Origin: Parvularculales bacterium
Lineage (GTDB): Bacteria > Pseudomonadota > Alphaproteobacteria > JAPOUT01 > JBAJNM01
NCBI GenBank assembly: GCA_036881865.1
Contig: JBAJNM010000010.1
Span: forward strand, 1 to 53,651
Direction: 5' to 3'
DNA length: 53,651 nt
Part shown: positions 36,694-46,464 of the stretch, one piece after another
Layout of the letters: each line of letters begins with the position of its first letter
Numbering within the stretch: position 1 is the stretch's first letter
Position numbers and translations under genes: made by a program
Notes under the pieces: model-generated
The model's input: the letters and a program-made list of their open reading frames with translations, nothing else
What the model was told of the DNA's origin: nothing
The model's database searches: none

Positions 36694-37010
36694 AGAGAGC
36701 TTTCAATCCACTCCACGATTTTACCTTTGGACAGAGCACCAACTTTGGTGGCGGCCACTTGTCCATCCTTAAACAACATCAAGGTGGGAATCCCTCTGAC
36801 GCCATATTTTGTGGGCGTTCCCGGGTTTTCATCAATGTTGATTTTAGCAACATTGAGGCGGGTGGTCATATCGCCCGCGATTTCCTCTAGATGGGGGGCT
36901 ATCTGCTTGCAGGGACCACACCATTCCGCCCAGAAATCCACCAGAACTGGGGTTTCGGAATCTATAACGTCTTGGTCAAAAGATGAATCAGTTACGTGGG
37001 TTATGGTCAT
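36690..37010 (-). CDS. trxA: Thioredoxin
   Basis: The 106-residue cytosolic thioredoxin has the redox motif WCGPCK (Cys31, Cys34), the cis-Pro loop GIPTLMLF and a typical TrxA length. It reduces protein disulfides. Its stop overlaps the convergent folC by 4 bases. In many alphaproteobacteria trxA lies next to folC, as here. Confidence 0.97.
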   Translation of the reverse strand: MTITHVTDSSFDQDVIDSETPVLVDFWAEWCGPCKQIAPHLEEIAGDMTTRLNVAKINIDENPGTPTKYGVRGIPTLMLFKDGQVAATKVGALSKGKIVEWIESSL

Positions 37011-37120
37011 AAAAGCGGCCTCCCCTATTGTTGTGGCCTGTTGTTACAGCCCTTTTGCTGAGTGAAGTAAAAATGTAGGAAGAGTAACCCGCTCCGTCAA
37101 CCCTTTGCAGAAAAAACGGT

Positions 37121-37882
37121 TTAATTGCGAGGAAAACGGCGAAAGGTGAGATAGGTGGGGCATCGTCCGGCTTGACGGGCTTTGGTTTCATAGCGAGTCT
37201 GGGGATAACTCATGCCGGTAGGCAGTTTCGGCCAATCGTCAGAGCGTTGCCGCCAGTCGGCGGGGCTTTCCGCCCGCCATTCAAAGTTAGCACTCAGTGT
37301 CGGAGAAGGGGCTGTCATGTGTTGCATCACCCATTTCACGTAACTGGGCTCGTCACTGGCCATGTATAGCCACCCCCCATCAACCAGAACGCGTGTCGCC
37401 TCTTTTATCATGGCTGGATTAACGAATCGCCGCCGCCAATGACGAGTCTTAGGCCATGGATCAGGAAACAGTACAAACATTCGGGTGATGCTGGCGGTCT
37501 CCAGAGACTCTATTATGTCTTGTCCGTGGATATCAGAAAGACGGATGTTGTCCAACCCTTGTTTATTAACAAGCCCTAAAAGGGCGGCCATACCACTGAT
37601 ATAAGGCTCGCAGCCGATAAAACCCACATGAGGGAATCCTCGCGCTAGGGCACTTAGGTGCTCTCCTGCGCCGAAACCTATTTCTAACCATACTTCTCGG
37701 ATAGAATTCTTGAAAAAAGAGGTGGGAGCAAGGCGTCTTCCGTCATCAGGCACAGCCAGACGTAGCAGAGGTAACTGAGTCTCAAGAAGGCTAGTTTTTC
37801 GAGCGCTAAGTTTAGGCCCCTTTCTGCGTCCGTAAAGGCGACGGCTGGAATAAGGGGTACTCTCAGACGTGTCTGCTTTCAT
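37121..37882 (-). CDS. trmB: tRNA (guanine-N7-)-methyltransferase
   Basis: TrmB makes m7G46 in tRNAs. The 253-residue protein begins with the family's RRLYGRRKGPKLSARK segment, has the SAM motif WLEIGFGAGEHL, the FPDPWPKTRHWRRRF signature, and the C-terminal TRYETKA. The ATG at 37882 lies 23 bases after metK, the conserved metK-trmB order in alphaproteobacteria. Confidence 0.96.
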   Translation of the reverse strand: MKADTSESTPYSSRRLYGRRKGPKLSARKTSLLETQLPLLRLAVPDDGRRLAPTSFFKNSIREVWLEIGFGAGEHLSALARGFPHVGFIGCEPYISGMAALLGLVNKQGLDNIRLSDIHGQDIIESLETASITRMFVLFPDPWPKTRHWRRRFVNPAMIKEATRVLVDGGWLYMASDEPSYVKWVMQHMTAPSPTLSANFEWRAESPADWRQRSDDWPKLPTGMSYPQTRYETKARQAGRCPTYLTFRRFPRN

Positions 37883-37905
37883 TTCCGCAACAGGTCACTT
37901 TTATA

Positions 37906-39090
37906 TTATCGATCTGATGAAGGCAGGGCTGCGCGCAACTCATCCACAAGGTCGGTTTTCTCCCAAGAGAAACCACCCTCCATATCGGCTTCGCGTCCAA
38001 AATGACCATAAGCAGCCGTACGAGCATAAATAGGCCTATTCAACTTAAGGTGCTCACGAATACCACGCGGACTTAAGTCCATAACAACTCGCAATGCTTT
38101 TTCCAGAGTTCTATCATCAACGCTACCACTATTATGCTGGTTGACATAAACAGATAAGGGATCCGATACGCCGATAGCATAAGACAACTGAATGGTGCAT
38201 TGATTGGCAAGGCCTGCTGCCACCACATTCTTGGCCAGATAGCGAGCGGCATAAGTAGCAGATCGGTCAACTTTCGTGGGGTCTTTGCCAGAAAAAGCTC
38301 CACCACCATGGGGTGCCGCCCCACCATACGTATCTACAATGATTTTCCGACCCGTAAGTCCGGCATCGCCATCAGGCCCACCAATGACAAACCGTCCTGT
38401 AGGATTCACAAGGAAATCATCTTCCGCACACATCCAGCCCTTAGGCAGGGCTTCCTCTACAAATGGTCTCACCAGAGCGCGAACATCCAGATTATCATCA
38501 TCATGTTGGGTGGAGACGACAATCTTATCGGCTCCTACCGGCTTACCATCCTTATAACGTAGAGTTACCTGACTTTTAGAATCCGGTCCCAATCCCTTGA
38601 TGGCTCCCGTCTTACGTGCCTCAGCCAAAAGACGCAGAATAAGATGAGCATAATAAATGGGTGCCGGCATAAGAGCCTTGGTCTCCCTACAAGCATAGCC
38701 AAACATAATGCCTTGGTCGCCAGCACCTTCACTCTTGTTGCCAGAAGCATCCACCCCTTGGGCAATATCTGCTGATTGCTCATGAACATAAACACGAACG
38801 CCAGTACCCTTGGCTTTGTCCCAATGGAAATTATCCTGCTCGTATCCAATATCCCGCACCGCCTCGCGGGCAATCTTTTCCAAAGTTTCAGCAGACATGC
38901 TACCTTGACTGCGCGTCTCACCCGCTAGAACAATAAGTTTTTTTGTTACGAGAGTTTCTACAGCAACCCGCGCTTCTGGATCTTGCACTAGATATGCATC
39001 TACTACCGCATCAGATATACGATCACATATTTTGTCAGGGTGTCCCTCAGATACGGATTCGCTGGTGAAAAGATAATCAGACCCAGACAT
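37906..39090 (-). CDS. metK: S-adenosylmethionine synthetase
   Basis: MetK makes SAM from methionine and ATP. The 394-residue protein starts [16 protein letters not shown] and has [12 protein letters not shown] and [19 protein letters not shown]-like signatures (here [10 protein letters not shown]). Length is typical. The 5' region on this strand holds no SAM-II motif that I can recognise, unlike metZ. Confidence 0.97.
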   Translation of the reverse strand: MSGSDYLFTSESVSEGHPDKICDRISDAVVDAYLVQDPEARVAVETLVTKKLIVLAGETRSQGSMSAETLEKIAREAVRDIGYEQDNFHWDKAKGTGVRVYVHEQSADIAQGVDASGNKSEGAGDQGIMFGYACRETKALMPAPIYYAHLILRLLAEARKTGAIKGLGPDSKSQVTLRYKDGKPVGADKIVVSTQHDDDNLDVRALVRPFVEEALPKGWMCAEDDFLVNPTGRFVIGGPDGDAGLTGRKIIVDTYGGAAPHGGGAFSGKDPTKVDRSATYAARYLAKNVVAAGLANQCTIQLSYAIGVSDPLSVYVNQHNSGSVDDRTLEKALRVVMDLSPRGIREHLKLNRPIYARTAAYGHFGREADMEGGFSWEKTDLVDELRAALPSSDR

Positions 39091-39505
39091 GCTCGCTTTC
39101 TCCCTCGGTGATGCTCAAAACGAAACCGCGAGCCTCAAGGGCAACGCGGCATTCCATACGTTACGACTGATAGGCGCAAGACTCAACCGGTGATGCCTTA
39201 AAAATCCGAGAAGTTTCATAAAGATTGCCACATTTAATTATTGTGTCATTGTAATCCACGTAGGTATCTATTTTGCTGAGATAGGCGGGCAATGAGGATA
39301 AGGGGTCCAGCGGAGGTGGAGCGTAATCTGTAAATTATAGATGGTATGATAAAATACTAAAAAGTGTTCAGCAGATATAGATATTTGGAGATATTTTTTT
39401 GAGGTTGCTTTTTTGTTCTTTCTGTGACTGCTCCTGAGCCGGAAGTGTCATTGTTTGGCGTTGCGAGCTAGGGTGGGCTATACTGGCTGTCCGCCTGAGG
39501 AGCGG
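39091..39505. other. metK-miaB divergent intergenic region
   Basis: These 415 bases separate the divergent metK and miaB genes and must hold both promoters. A short element CGGTGATGC occurs twice on the plus strand (39106-39114 and 39188-39196); on the metK strand it reads GCATCACCG. The distal half is A/T rich. I see no gene or known riboswitch. Confidence 0.45.
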
Positions 39506-40972
39506 ATGTTTTTATTTAACAACACAGGACTGCTCTTGCCTGTCCCTGAAATAACCCGGACCGTTTTTATCAAGACCTATGGATGCCAGATGAACGTCTA
39601 CGACAGTGATCGTATGGCGGATGTTTTGGGTGTTCATGGCTATGAGTCGGTGCGTCGCGCTGAAGAGGCTGACGTCGTTATTTTGAATACGTGTCATATT
39701 CGGGAGAAGGCCGCGGAGAAAGTTTATTCGGAGTTAGGGCGCTTGAGCCGTCTAAAAGAAGCAAAACGCCGTGATGGAAGACGTATGGCTATTGGCGTCT
39801 CCGGATGTGTGGCTCAGGCAGAGGGTCATGAGATTGTTCGTCGTGCACCGGTGGTTGATATGGTGTTTGGGCCTCAAACGTATCACCGGTTGGGGCAACT
39901 GCTAGATAAAGTATGGCTGAGTGATGACGGGTGTGGAGCAGGTTTTGTTGATACGTCTTTTCCAGAGGAGAGTAAGTTTAATTATTTGCCGCGCCGGGGG
40001 ACAGCGTCTGGGCGTGGAGGCGCAGGGGAGGGCCGGTTAGCTTTGCCTCGCCGTTCTTCCACTTTTTTGACGATTCAGGAGGGGTGCAACAAATTTTGCT
40101 CTTTTTGTGTGGTGCCCTATACGCGGGGGGCGGAGGAATCTCGTGCAGTAACTCCGATTTTAGAGGAAGCTATGGCACTTTTAGAAACTGGTGTATGTGA
40201 GATTACGCTGTTGGGTCAGAATGTGAATGCGTGGCGGGGTGCTGGCCCCGATGGTGAGAAATGGGGCTTGGGACGTCTTATTCAGTGTATGGCTCAGTTG
40301 CCGGAGTTAAAGCGATTGAGGTACACCACAAGCCATCCGCAGGATATGAACGCAAGTCTTATTGAGGCGCACCGTGATGTGCCGCAGCTTATGCCTTATT
40401 TACATTTGCCGGTGCAATCAGGCTCGGATAAAGTGTTGGCAGCTATGAACCGTCGCCATAGTGCAGATGACTATCGGCGGGTGGTTGATGATATTCGCCG
40501 CGTACGACCTGACATGGCGTTGTCTTCGGATTTTATCGTGGGGTTTCCAGGGGAAACGGCTGCTGATTTTGAAGAAACTTTGAAACTTGTAAGCGATATT
40601 GGCTATGCCCAAGCGTATTCGTTTCGTTATAGTCCGCGCCCGGGTACACCTGCCGCTCAACGAGATGACCAAGTGCCGGAAGCAGAAAAGGCAGAGCGGT
40701 TAGCTCGCTTGCAAGAGTTACTCAGTATCCAGAAACGGGCGTTTAATCAATCATGTCTTGGCATGACAATATCGGTTCTTTTTGACCGTAATGGTAAACA
40801 TACCAACCAGATTGCTGGACGCAGTCCTTGGTTGCAGACCGTTCACGTCACAGCCTCTGATACCCTTGTTGGCAGTATAGCGGAGGTGATTATTGAGGAG
40901 GCCTATGAGAATAGTCTTCGGGGAAGGCTAACCTCATCGGATCATGTAGGAGGATGTCGCCCCGCTCCATGA
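39506..40972 (+). CDS. miaB: tRNA-2-methylthio-N6-dimethylallyladenosine synthase
   Basis: MiaB is a radical-SAM methylthiotransferase for tRNA A37. The 488-residue protein has the auxiliary cluster cysteines (YGCQMN Cys27, NTCHIRE Cys63, SGCVAQ Cys101), the radical-SAM motif CNKFCSFC (Cys194, 198, 201) and a C-terminal TRAM domain. A Gly/Arg-rich insertion of about 25 residues precedes the radical-SAM domain (residues about 163-185). The start ATG 39506 has GAGGAG close upstream; a TTG at 39455 also keeps the frame. Confidence 0.95.
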   Translation: MFLFNNTGLLLPVPEITRTVFIKTYGCQMNVYDSDRMADVLGVHGYESVRRAEEADVVILNTCHIREKAAEKVYSELGRLSRLKEAKRRDGRRMAIGVSGCVAQAEGHEIVRRAPVVDMVFGPQTYHRLGQLLDKVWLSDDGCGAGFVDTSFPEESKFNYLPRRGTASGRGGAGEGRLALPRRSSTFLTIQEGCNKFCSFCVVPYTRGAEESRAVTPILEEAMALLETGVCEITLLGQNVNAWRGAGPDGEKWGLGRLIQCMAQLPELKRLRYTTSHPQDMNASLIEAHRDVPQLMPYLHLPVQSGSDKVLAAMNRRHSADDYRRVVDDIRRVRPDMALSSDFIVGFPGETAADFEETLKLVSDIGYAQAYSFRYSPRPGTPAAQRDDQVPEAEKAERLARLQELLSIQKRAFNQSCLGMTISVLFDRNGKHTNQIAGRSPWLQTVHVTASDTLVGSIAEVIIEEAYENSLRGRLTSSDHVGGCRPAP

Positions 40973-42012
40973 GTACATCCAAACCCATCGTGAGTCCCCC
41001 ACGGGACAGCGCTCTTGTTCTCGACTTTGATGACAATCGGCTTTTGTCCGCTCTGTTTGGCGAGCGAGATAGTCATTTGGCGTATCTTGAAAAACGCCTT
41101 GGCATTCATACAGCCTTGCGAGGTAACCGGTTGGTAGTCTCCGGCGCACCAGATGCTTGTCGAAAGGCAGAACACATCTTGCGGGCGCTCTATGATCGGG
41201 TGAGAGATGGACGGGATGTTGGTGCTTATGATGTGGATGATATTTTGCGTATGATGGCAGAAGGGGAGAGCAATGACTCTTATTCTTCTTCTATGTGCCA
41301 TAATGATAAAACGTCCGCACCGCAGGAGATTGTGGGAAGAGAAAGTGCGGATTTGAAAATCATCACCCGGCGTCGCCATATTCAACCACGCTCAGCAGTT
41401 CAGGGTTGTTATGTGGGCGCTTTGCGGGGCCATGATTTGGTATTTGCGCTGGGGCCTGCGGGGTGTGGCAAAACGTATTTAGCGGTAGCCCATGGGGCAG
41501 CTTTGCTGGGAGAGGGGCGGGTGGACCGCATTATATTATCTCGTCCGGCGGTGGAGGCTGGGGAGCGGCTTGGTTTTTTGCCAGGTGATATGCGTGAGAA
41601 AGTAGACCCATATTTGAGGCCTCTTTACGATGCTCTTCATGATGTGTTGCCGTCCAGTCACGTGTCACGCTCTTTGGCAGCTGGAGATATTGAGGTGGCT
41701 CCCTTGGCTTTCATGCGAGGGCGCACATTGAGTAATGCATTTATTATTCTTGATGAAGCGCAAAATTGCACAGCAGCACAAATAAAGATGTTTTTAACGC
41801 GTCTTGGTGAGGGCAGTTCTATGGTTGTAACCGGCGATCCAAGTCAGATTGATTTACCCGGCGGTGCTCGTTCGGGCCTTGAAGAGACTGCCGGTATTTT
41901 AAAAGACGTAGAGGGTATTTCTGTTGTGCGGTTTTCATATCAAGATGTGGTGCGTAACGCTCTGGTGAGCCGTATTGTCAGCGCTTACGAATCTCATGAT
42001 AGGGTGAGATAG
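40969..42012 (+). CDS. ybeZ: PhoH-like ATPase (YbeZ)
   Basis: This 347-residue protein has an N-terminal KH-like region and a PhoH P-loop domain with Walker A GPAGCGKT at 162-169, FIILDEAQN (Walker B) and [11 protein letters not shown]. YbeZ works with the YbeY ribonuclease in 16S rRNA maturation and ribosome quality control. ATG 40969 overlaps the miaB stop as ATGA; an ATG at 40954 right after AGGAGG is also possible. ybeY follows after 3 bases. Confidence 0.93.
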   Translation: MSTSKPIVSPPRDSALVLDFDDNRLLSALFGERDSHLAYLEKRLGIHTALRGNRLVVSGAPDACRKAEHILRALYDRVRDGRDVGAYDVDDILRMMAEGESNDSYSSSMCHNDKTSAPQEIVGRESADLKIITRRRHIQPRSAVQGCYVGALRGHDLVFALGPAGCGKTYLAVAHGAALLGEGRVDRIILSRPAVEAGERLGFLPGDMREKVDPYLRPLYDALHDVLPSSHVSRSLAAGDIEVAPLAFMRGRTLSNAFIILDEAQNCTAAQIKMFLTRLGEGSSMVVTGDPSQIDLPGGARSGLEETAGILKDVEGISVVRFSYQDVVRNALVSRIVSAYESHDRVR

Positions 42013-42015
42013 GAC

Positions 42016-42567
42016 ATGATGACTGTAGAGCACCACATCTGTAAGGGCGACCATATTGAGAGTAGCTTAACGGTGAACCTTGTAAAACATTGTCAAGGGT
42101 GGCCGGATGATTGGATGAAGCGGGCATCAGACTCTGTGCGTTTGGGCTTTGCCATGGCGCTTGCCTCTGAGGGTACGGCGGAGGTAACGCTAGTGGCAGG
42201 AGATGATGCTCTGTTAGTGGAGTTGAACAGTCGATATAGAAACAAATCTGGACCGACCAATGTGTTGTCTTTTCCCTCGGGTATAGGCGCTGGCATGAGC
42301 TTCCCTGAAGGAGCGGAGGAGAGTGTCTACCTTGGCGATATTGTGCTAGCGCAGGAAACCATCATGCGGGAAGCTTCAACATGGTCTAAAAAAACAGAAG
42401 ATCATGTAGTGCATCTGGCCGTTCATGGGCTTTTGCATTTGCTGGGCTTTCATCATGATGAGGCGGGTCCGGCGACCCATATGGAAAGCATGGAAAAACA
42501 TATCTTGCACCACCTTGGCATTGCAGATCCCTACACGGCGTCTCCTAGTGGGAAAACAATCCTATGA
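42016..42567 (+). CDS. ybeY: Endoribonuclease YbeY
   Basis: YbeY matures the 16S 3' end and degrades defective ribosomes. The 183-residue metalloenzyme has the zinc motif HGLLHLLGFHH (His137, 141, 147) and the family's NxxYRNKSGPTNVLSFP segment near 71-87. corC overlaps by 4 bases, completing the conserved ybeZ-ybeY-corC-lnt order. Confidence 0.95.
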   Translation: MMTVEHHICKGDHIESSLTVNLVKHCQGWPDDWMKRASDSVRLGFAMALASEGTAEVTLVAGDDALLVELNSRYRNKSGPTNVLSFPSGIGAGMSFPEGAEESVYLGDIVLAQETIMREASTWSKKTEDHVVHLAVHGLLHLLGFHHDEAGPATHMESMEKHILHHLGIADPYTASPSGKTIL

Positions 42568-43505
42568 GAAAGCATCTCTCTTGGCGGCGACAGTTTGTTA
42601 ATCGCATACGACGTGGGCTTGGTTTTAATGTTGAGCCTGTTAGTTTGCGTCATCGTTTGGAGCAGATTCTAGGTGAACAGGCGCAACAGGGTTATCCGGT
42701 TGTGGCAGGTGAGCGGCACATGTTGATGAACATCACCAGTTTTTGGGAATGCCGTGTTGATGATGTCATGGTTCCTCGTGCTGATATTGTCGCAGTAGAG
42801 GAAAACACAAATCTTGATGCTTTGATGGCCATATTCTGGGAGGCGGGGCATTCTCGGTTACCGGTTTACAGCGAGACGCTGGATGATCCGGTGGGTATGG
42901 TGCATATAAAAGACGTCATTCAATTTTTGGTGGACGCTCCGGAAAACGGAGACGATGGAGCGATTTCTACTAATTTTTCTTTGAAGACGCTGGTGCGCCG
43001 TATTTTATTTGCGCCGCCCTCTATGCCAGCGGCGGAACTTTTAGTGCGTATGCAAACGGCGCGTATTCATTTGACGCTGGTGGTAGATGAATATGGTGGC
43101 ACAGATGGCTTGGTCTCTATTGAGGATTTGGTAGAGCAAATTGTAGGCGATATTGAAGATGAGCATGACGATAAAGTGCCACCTCATCTCGTGCGTTATG
43201 GTAGGGAGATATACGCTGATGCTAGAACTCCTATTGGGGAGTTGGAAGTTATGATGGGCTTGTCTTTGCTTCCCGAAGATCGTGAGGAGGATATTGATAC
43301 CTTAGGTGGTCTTGTGGTGTCGCTGGCGGGACGAGTGCCGCAGCGGGGCGAACTGGTATGTCATCCGGCGGGCTTTGAGATTGCGGTAACGGACGTAGAT
43401 GCCCGACGCGTCAAGCGGTTGTATATTCATCTACCGCGCAAAGATATCCCACGGACAACCCTGCGACAAGCTAGCGAAGTGAGTTTGGCAGGCGAAGCGG
43501 ACTAG
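42564..43505 (+). CDS. corC: CorC/HlyC family CBS-domain protein
   Basis: This 313-residue protein has two CBS domains (about residues 65-190; VDDVMVPRADIVAVEEN and LTLVVDEYGGTDGLVSIED) and a C-terminal CorC_HlyC domain. There is no membrane domain, as for E. coli CorC (YbeX), which has been linked to magnesium/cobalt efflux and to ribosome assembly. It sits between ybeY and lnt. Confidence 0.92.
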   Translation: MRKHLSWRRQFVNRIRRGLGFNVEPVSLRHRLEQILGEQAQQGYPVVAGERHMLMNITSFWECRVDDVMVPRADIVAVEENTNLDALMAIFWEAGHSRLPVYSETLDDPVGMVHIKDVIQFLVDAPENGDDGAISTNFSLKTLVRRILFAPPSMPAAELLVRMQTARIHLTLVVDEYGGTDGLVSIEDLVEQIVGDIEDEHDDKVPPHLVRYGREIYADARTPIGELEVMMGLSLLPEDREEDIDTLGGLVVSLAGRVPQRGELVCHPAGFEIAVTDVDARRVKRLYIHLPRKDIPRTTLRQASEVSLAGEAD

Positions 43506-43518
43506 GCCGCAGGGGTAT

Positions 43519-45186
43519 ATGTTTACACTATCTCTTCTGGCGCAGTGCGTTGCATCCCTTAAAGGCTGGCGGTCTTTTGTTCTAGCAGTTGGTGTGGGTG
43601 CTCTTGCATCATGCGCCATGGCTCCCTTTCATTTATGGGTTGCGTTGATTGTTGCCGTGCCGGTTTTGGTGTGGATGCTGGATGGGGTTACATTGGGTAA
43701 AACGGGTGTGTCATCAAAGTGGCAGGTGATGGCACGGTCCTTTGGCGTAGGTTGGGCGTTTGGCTTTGGTTTTTTTTTAGCGGGACTTTATTGGGTTGGT
43801 CATTCTTTTTTGGTGGAGGCAGAGCGTTATTTCTGGCTCATGCCTTTTGCTGTTGTATTGTTGCCGTCATGGTTGGCGGTTTTTACCGGCCTTGCCAGTG
43901 CACTTACTCGGTGTTTTCTGTGGGTGGTAGGTCCGCGTCGCACATTGGCTTTGGCGGCGGTGTGGGCTGCTTTTGAGTGGTTGCGTGGCTATGGGCCGTT
44001 TGGGTTCCCGTGGAATCTGACAGGGCAGACTCTGGGGGGTGAGGTTGTTCTGATGCAAATGTTGTCTGTAGTTGGTGTGTATGGAGCAGGTTTGCTGGTT
44101 TTTGGACTGGCCGCCTCGCCTTCTACTCTATGTGACCCCCGTTTGGAGGAGGATTCATTAGAATCTACTCCTAGTAGCAAAGTTTGGTGGCCGGTGGTCT
44201 GGTTTGCGCTGTTTGCTGGTTGGGGGGTGTGGGGTGCGGACCGACTTGGACAGTCTGTAGTGGCGGAGGTGAACCCCCTTACGGTGAGAATAGTGCAACC
44301 CAATGTGCTGCAAGAGGAAAAATGGCAAGCCCACCGGCAAGAAGAGTTTCTGATGCGGTTGCTAGCCATGACCCAACAGTCCTCAGCACTTCCTGAGGGT
44401 GTCATACCTTCTGTTATCATCTGGCCGGAGGTAGCGATTACCGGATTACTGTCAGAACGCCCCGCTCTGCAATCCATTCTTGGTGCTAGTTTGCAAAAAA
44501 CAAGCGTGTTGTTAACTGGTTCGCTTTATCGTCAGGGGGGTTATTATTACAATAGCTTGTTTGTTCTAAATCATGGAGGGAGCATTATAGCACGTTATGA
44601 CAAACGGCATCTGGTACCTTTTGGCGAATATTTGCCCGCTCGTGATGTATTTAAGGCTATCGGCCTGAAGGCTCTTGCCCAACAACGTGGTGATTTTGCC
44701 TCTGGCGAGGGGGATGTTCTGATGACCCTTTCTTCCCCTACACCAGATGTCCCAAATGTGCCGACATTTCGCCCTTTGATTTGCTACGAGATTATTTTCC
44801 CGGAGGCTATTCACCCAACAGCCGACCGCGCCAGTTGGTTGCTCAATATCACCAACGATGGTTGGTTTGGAACATCTACCGGACCGTGGCAACATCTAGA
44901 CCAAGCCCGCTTTCGTGCCGTAGAGCAAGGTGTTCCGGTTATTCGGGCGGCCAATACGGGTATCTCTGTTGTTATTGATGCAGAGGGGCGGATTTTGGAA
45001 AATCTGCCCCTTAACACTCAAGACATTATTGATGCGCCCTTGCCTCCGGCTAGAAAATCAACACTTTATGGACGCTGGGGAGATAGTCTGTTTTTTGCCT
45101 TGCTGATTGGGTTTGTCCTTATTGCCCTGCCCGGGTGCAGAGCATCGCAAGCGCTTAATCCGCTTATTAAGAGAGAGCGGATCTAA
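43519..45186 (+). CDS. lnt: Apolipoprotein N-acyltransferase
   Basis: Lnt adds the third acyl chain to lipoproteins in the inner membrane. The 555-residue protein has about six N-terminal membrane helices and a nitrilase-like domain with the catalytic triad visible as Glu304 (WPEVAITG), Lys362 (RYDKRHLVPFGEYLP) and Cys422 (RPLICYEIIFPEAI). A final membrane helix follows. Its 3' end overlaps dcd on the other strand by 20 bases. It would process the lipoproteins encoded in this window (lptM and the 17-kDa-like gene). Confidence 0.95.
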   Translation: MFTLSLLAQCVASLKGWRSFVLAVGVGALASCAMAPFHLWVALIVAVPVLVWMLDGVTLGKTGVSSKWQVMARSFGVGWAFGFGFFLAGLYWVGHSFLVEAERYFWLMPFAVVLLPSWLAVFTGLASALTRCFLWVVGPRRTLALAAVWAAFEWLRGYGPFGFPWNLTGQTLGGEVVLMQMLSVVGVYGAGLLVFGLAASPSTLCDPRLEEDSLESTPSSKVWWPVVWFALFAGWGVWGADRLGQSVVAEVNPLTVRIVQPNVLQEEKWQAHRQEEFLMRLLAMTQQSSALPEGVIPSVIIWPEVAITGLLSERPALQSILGASLQKTSVLLTGSLYRQGGYYYNSLFVLNHGGSIIARYDKRHLVPFGEYLPARDVFKAIGLKALAQQRGDFASGEGDVLMTLSSPTPDVPNVPTFRPLICYEIIFPEAIHPTADRASWLLNITNDGWFGTSTGPWQHLDQARFRAVEQGVPVIRAANTGISVVIDAEGRILENLPLNTQDIIDAPLPPARKSTLYGRWGDSLFFALLIGFVLIALPGCRASQALNPLIKRERI

Positions 45187-46264
45187 AATGACGAGACAAC
45201 TTCAAGCCTTGGTTTTGATAGTTTGACTTTATATCAACCCCGTAAAGAACATCGGGTATCTCTATTAATGGCTCATAAACCAAACGCCCTATAATCTGCC
45301 CATGCTCTAAAATGAACGGCACTTCATGGCTGCGTACTTCTAAAACAGCCCGACTATTTCCACCGCCTGCTTTGGTATGGCCAAAGCCTGGGTCAAAAAA
45401 CCCGGCATAGTGAACCCGAAACTCTCCAACAAGGGGGTTGTAGGGAATCATCTCAGCTGCATGGGTGGGGGGGATGTTCACAGTCTCCAGAGACGATAAA
45501 ATATAAAACTCATCGGGGTCTAGAATGAGAGTATTGCATCCATGGAGATGAAGAGGTTCCCAAAAGTTCCGTAGATCGTATGCGTCGTGGCTGTCAACAT
45601 CAATCAAGCCCGCATGACGCTTAGCGCGATAACCTGCGATGGTTGTCTGGTCTTCTAGATTAACTCGTAACGCTACCCCCTCATTAATATCAACATTGCC
45701 AGAAACTAGCTCTTCATGTTCATGAAGAAGGCGTAAGGCGGTGTCAGAGTGCGATGTATTACCCTGACGAAAACGCAACTGCGACAACCGCGAGCCAGGG
45801 CGCACCAAAATAGAAAAAGTACGCGGACTTATCTCAAGATAAAGGTTACCTTCATAGCCGGCATTAATTTGGTCAAAATGAACACCATAATCGGTGATGA
45901 GACGGGTGAAAACATCAAGGCGGCCTGTTGAACTTTTAGGGTTAGCCAGAGCTGATAGATGAGGGCTAAGAGATAAAGTTTCTGCAATCTCTGCTAGATA
46001 CACACATCCCGTTTCTAAAACCGATCCACCTGTTAAGTCAACCTCGTGAAGAGCAACAGTTTTAAGACGCTCTTCAACACGAATATCTGGCCCAGGCAAA
46101 AAGCTGGCGCGCAATCGCCACGCCCGCACTCCAAGTCGTAAATCCAGAGAAGCAGGCTGCACCTGAGCAGGTGTTACAGCCTCATCTGAATGGACAATCC
46201 CTGTCTCAATAAGCGTTTTTATATATTGAGAGGGTAGCAATCCGACTTTGTTTTCTGTGGTCAT
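45167..46264 (-). CDS. dcd: 2'-deoxycytidine 5'-triphosphate deaminase, long form
   Basis: This 365-residue enzyme of the long alphaproteobacterial Dcd form has about twice the length of E. coli Dcd, with a duplicated dUTPase-like fold. Recognisable segments are QVQPASLDLRLG, LANPKSSTGRLDVFTRL (the active-site Ser-Ser-x-Gly-Arg), and later FDPGFGHTKAGG. It converts dCTP to dUTP for thymidylate synthesis. ATG 46264 (MTTENKVGLLPSQ) matches the family start; a longer frame reads back through the metZ riboswitch and is not used. Confidence 0.93.
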   Translation of the reverse strand: MTTENKVGLLPSQYIKTLIETGIVHSDEAVTPAQVQPASLDLRLGVRAWRLRASFLPGPDIRVEERLKTVALHEVDLTGGSVLETGCVYLAEIAETLSLSPHLSALANPKSSTGRLDVFTRLITDYGVHFDQINAGYEGNLYLEISPRTFSILVRPGSRLSQLRFRQGNTSHSDTALRLLHEHEELVSGNVDINEGVALRVNLEDQTTIAGYRAKRHAGLIDVDSHDAYDLRNFWEPLHLHGCNTLILDPDEFYILSSLETVNIPPTHAAEMIPYNPLVGEFRVHYAGFFDPGFGHTKAGGGNSRAVLEVRSHEVPFILEHGQIIGRLVYEPLIEIPDVLYGVDIKSNYQNQGLKLSRHFRSALS

Positions 46265-46324
46265 GAGTGTGGCTGTCTTTTTCGTGTTCTTGACCTGTGG
46301 TCTTTTTTGTGTGAAGGTGAACCC

Positions 46325-46385
46325 CTGTGGTGATTTGGGCCGGCTGGCTTGCGACCACATAAAATATCACGCTAAAAGGCCGGGG
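46325..46385 (+). ncRNA. SAM-II riboswitch upstream of metZ
   Basis: The segment matches the SAM-II (metA motif) pattern: GTGGTGATTTG, GGCTTGCGACCAC, then CATAAAATA and CGCTAAAAGG. P1 pairs TGTGGT (46326-46331) with ACCACA (46354-46359). The pseudoknot pairs CCGGC in the loop (46340-46344) with GCCGG (46379-46383). SAM binding should lock the pseudoknot. Downstream CCCGG (46394-46398) can pair with CCGGG at 46380-46384 as an antiterminator or with AACCGGG in the terminator, so SAM is expected to switch metZ off at transcription. SAM-II is known mainly from alphaproteobacterial methionine genes. Confidence 0.9.
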
Positions 46386-46393
46386 ATAAAGAG

Positions 46394-46419
46394 CCCGGTT
46401 AGTAAAACCGGGTTTTTTT
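46394..46419 (+). terminator. Intrinsic terminator in the metZ leader
   Basis: CCCGGTT (46394-46400) pairs with AACCGGG (46406-46412) around a short loop and is followed by seven T. It lies between the SAM-II element and the metZ ribosome-binding site, so it is an attenuator rather than the end of an upstream gene; the upstream gene is on the other strand. Confidence 0.9.
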
Positions 46420-46464
46420 ATTGCCGTTCTGAGGTAATCACCCAAAACTCATATGGAGGTCTTG

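Noticed and set aside
39091-39240. SAM riboswitch before metK
   Set aside because: No SAM-II or SAM/SAH-like pattern could be recognised on the metK strand; the two CGGTGATGC copies are too short to claim as a regulatory system.
46265-46360. N-terminal extension of the dCTP deaminase
   Set aside because: It would read through the metZ SAM-II riboswitch on the other strand, and the family start is at 46264.
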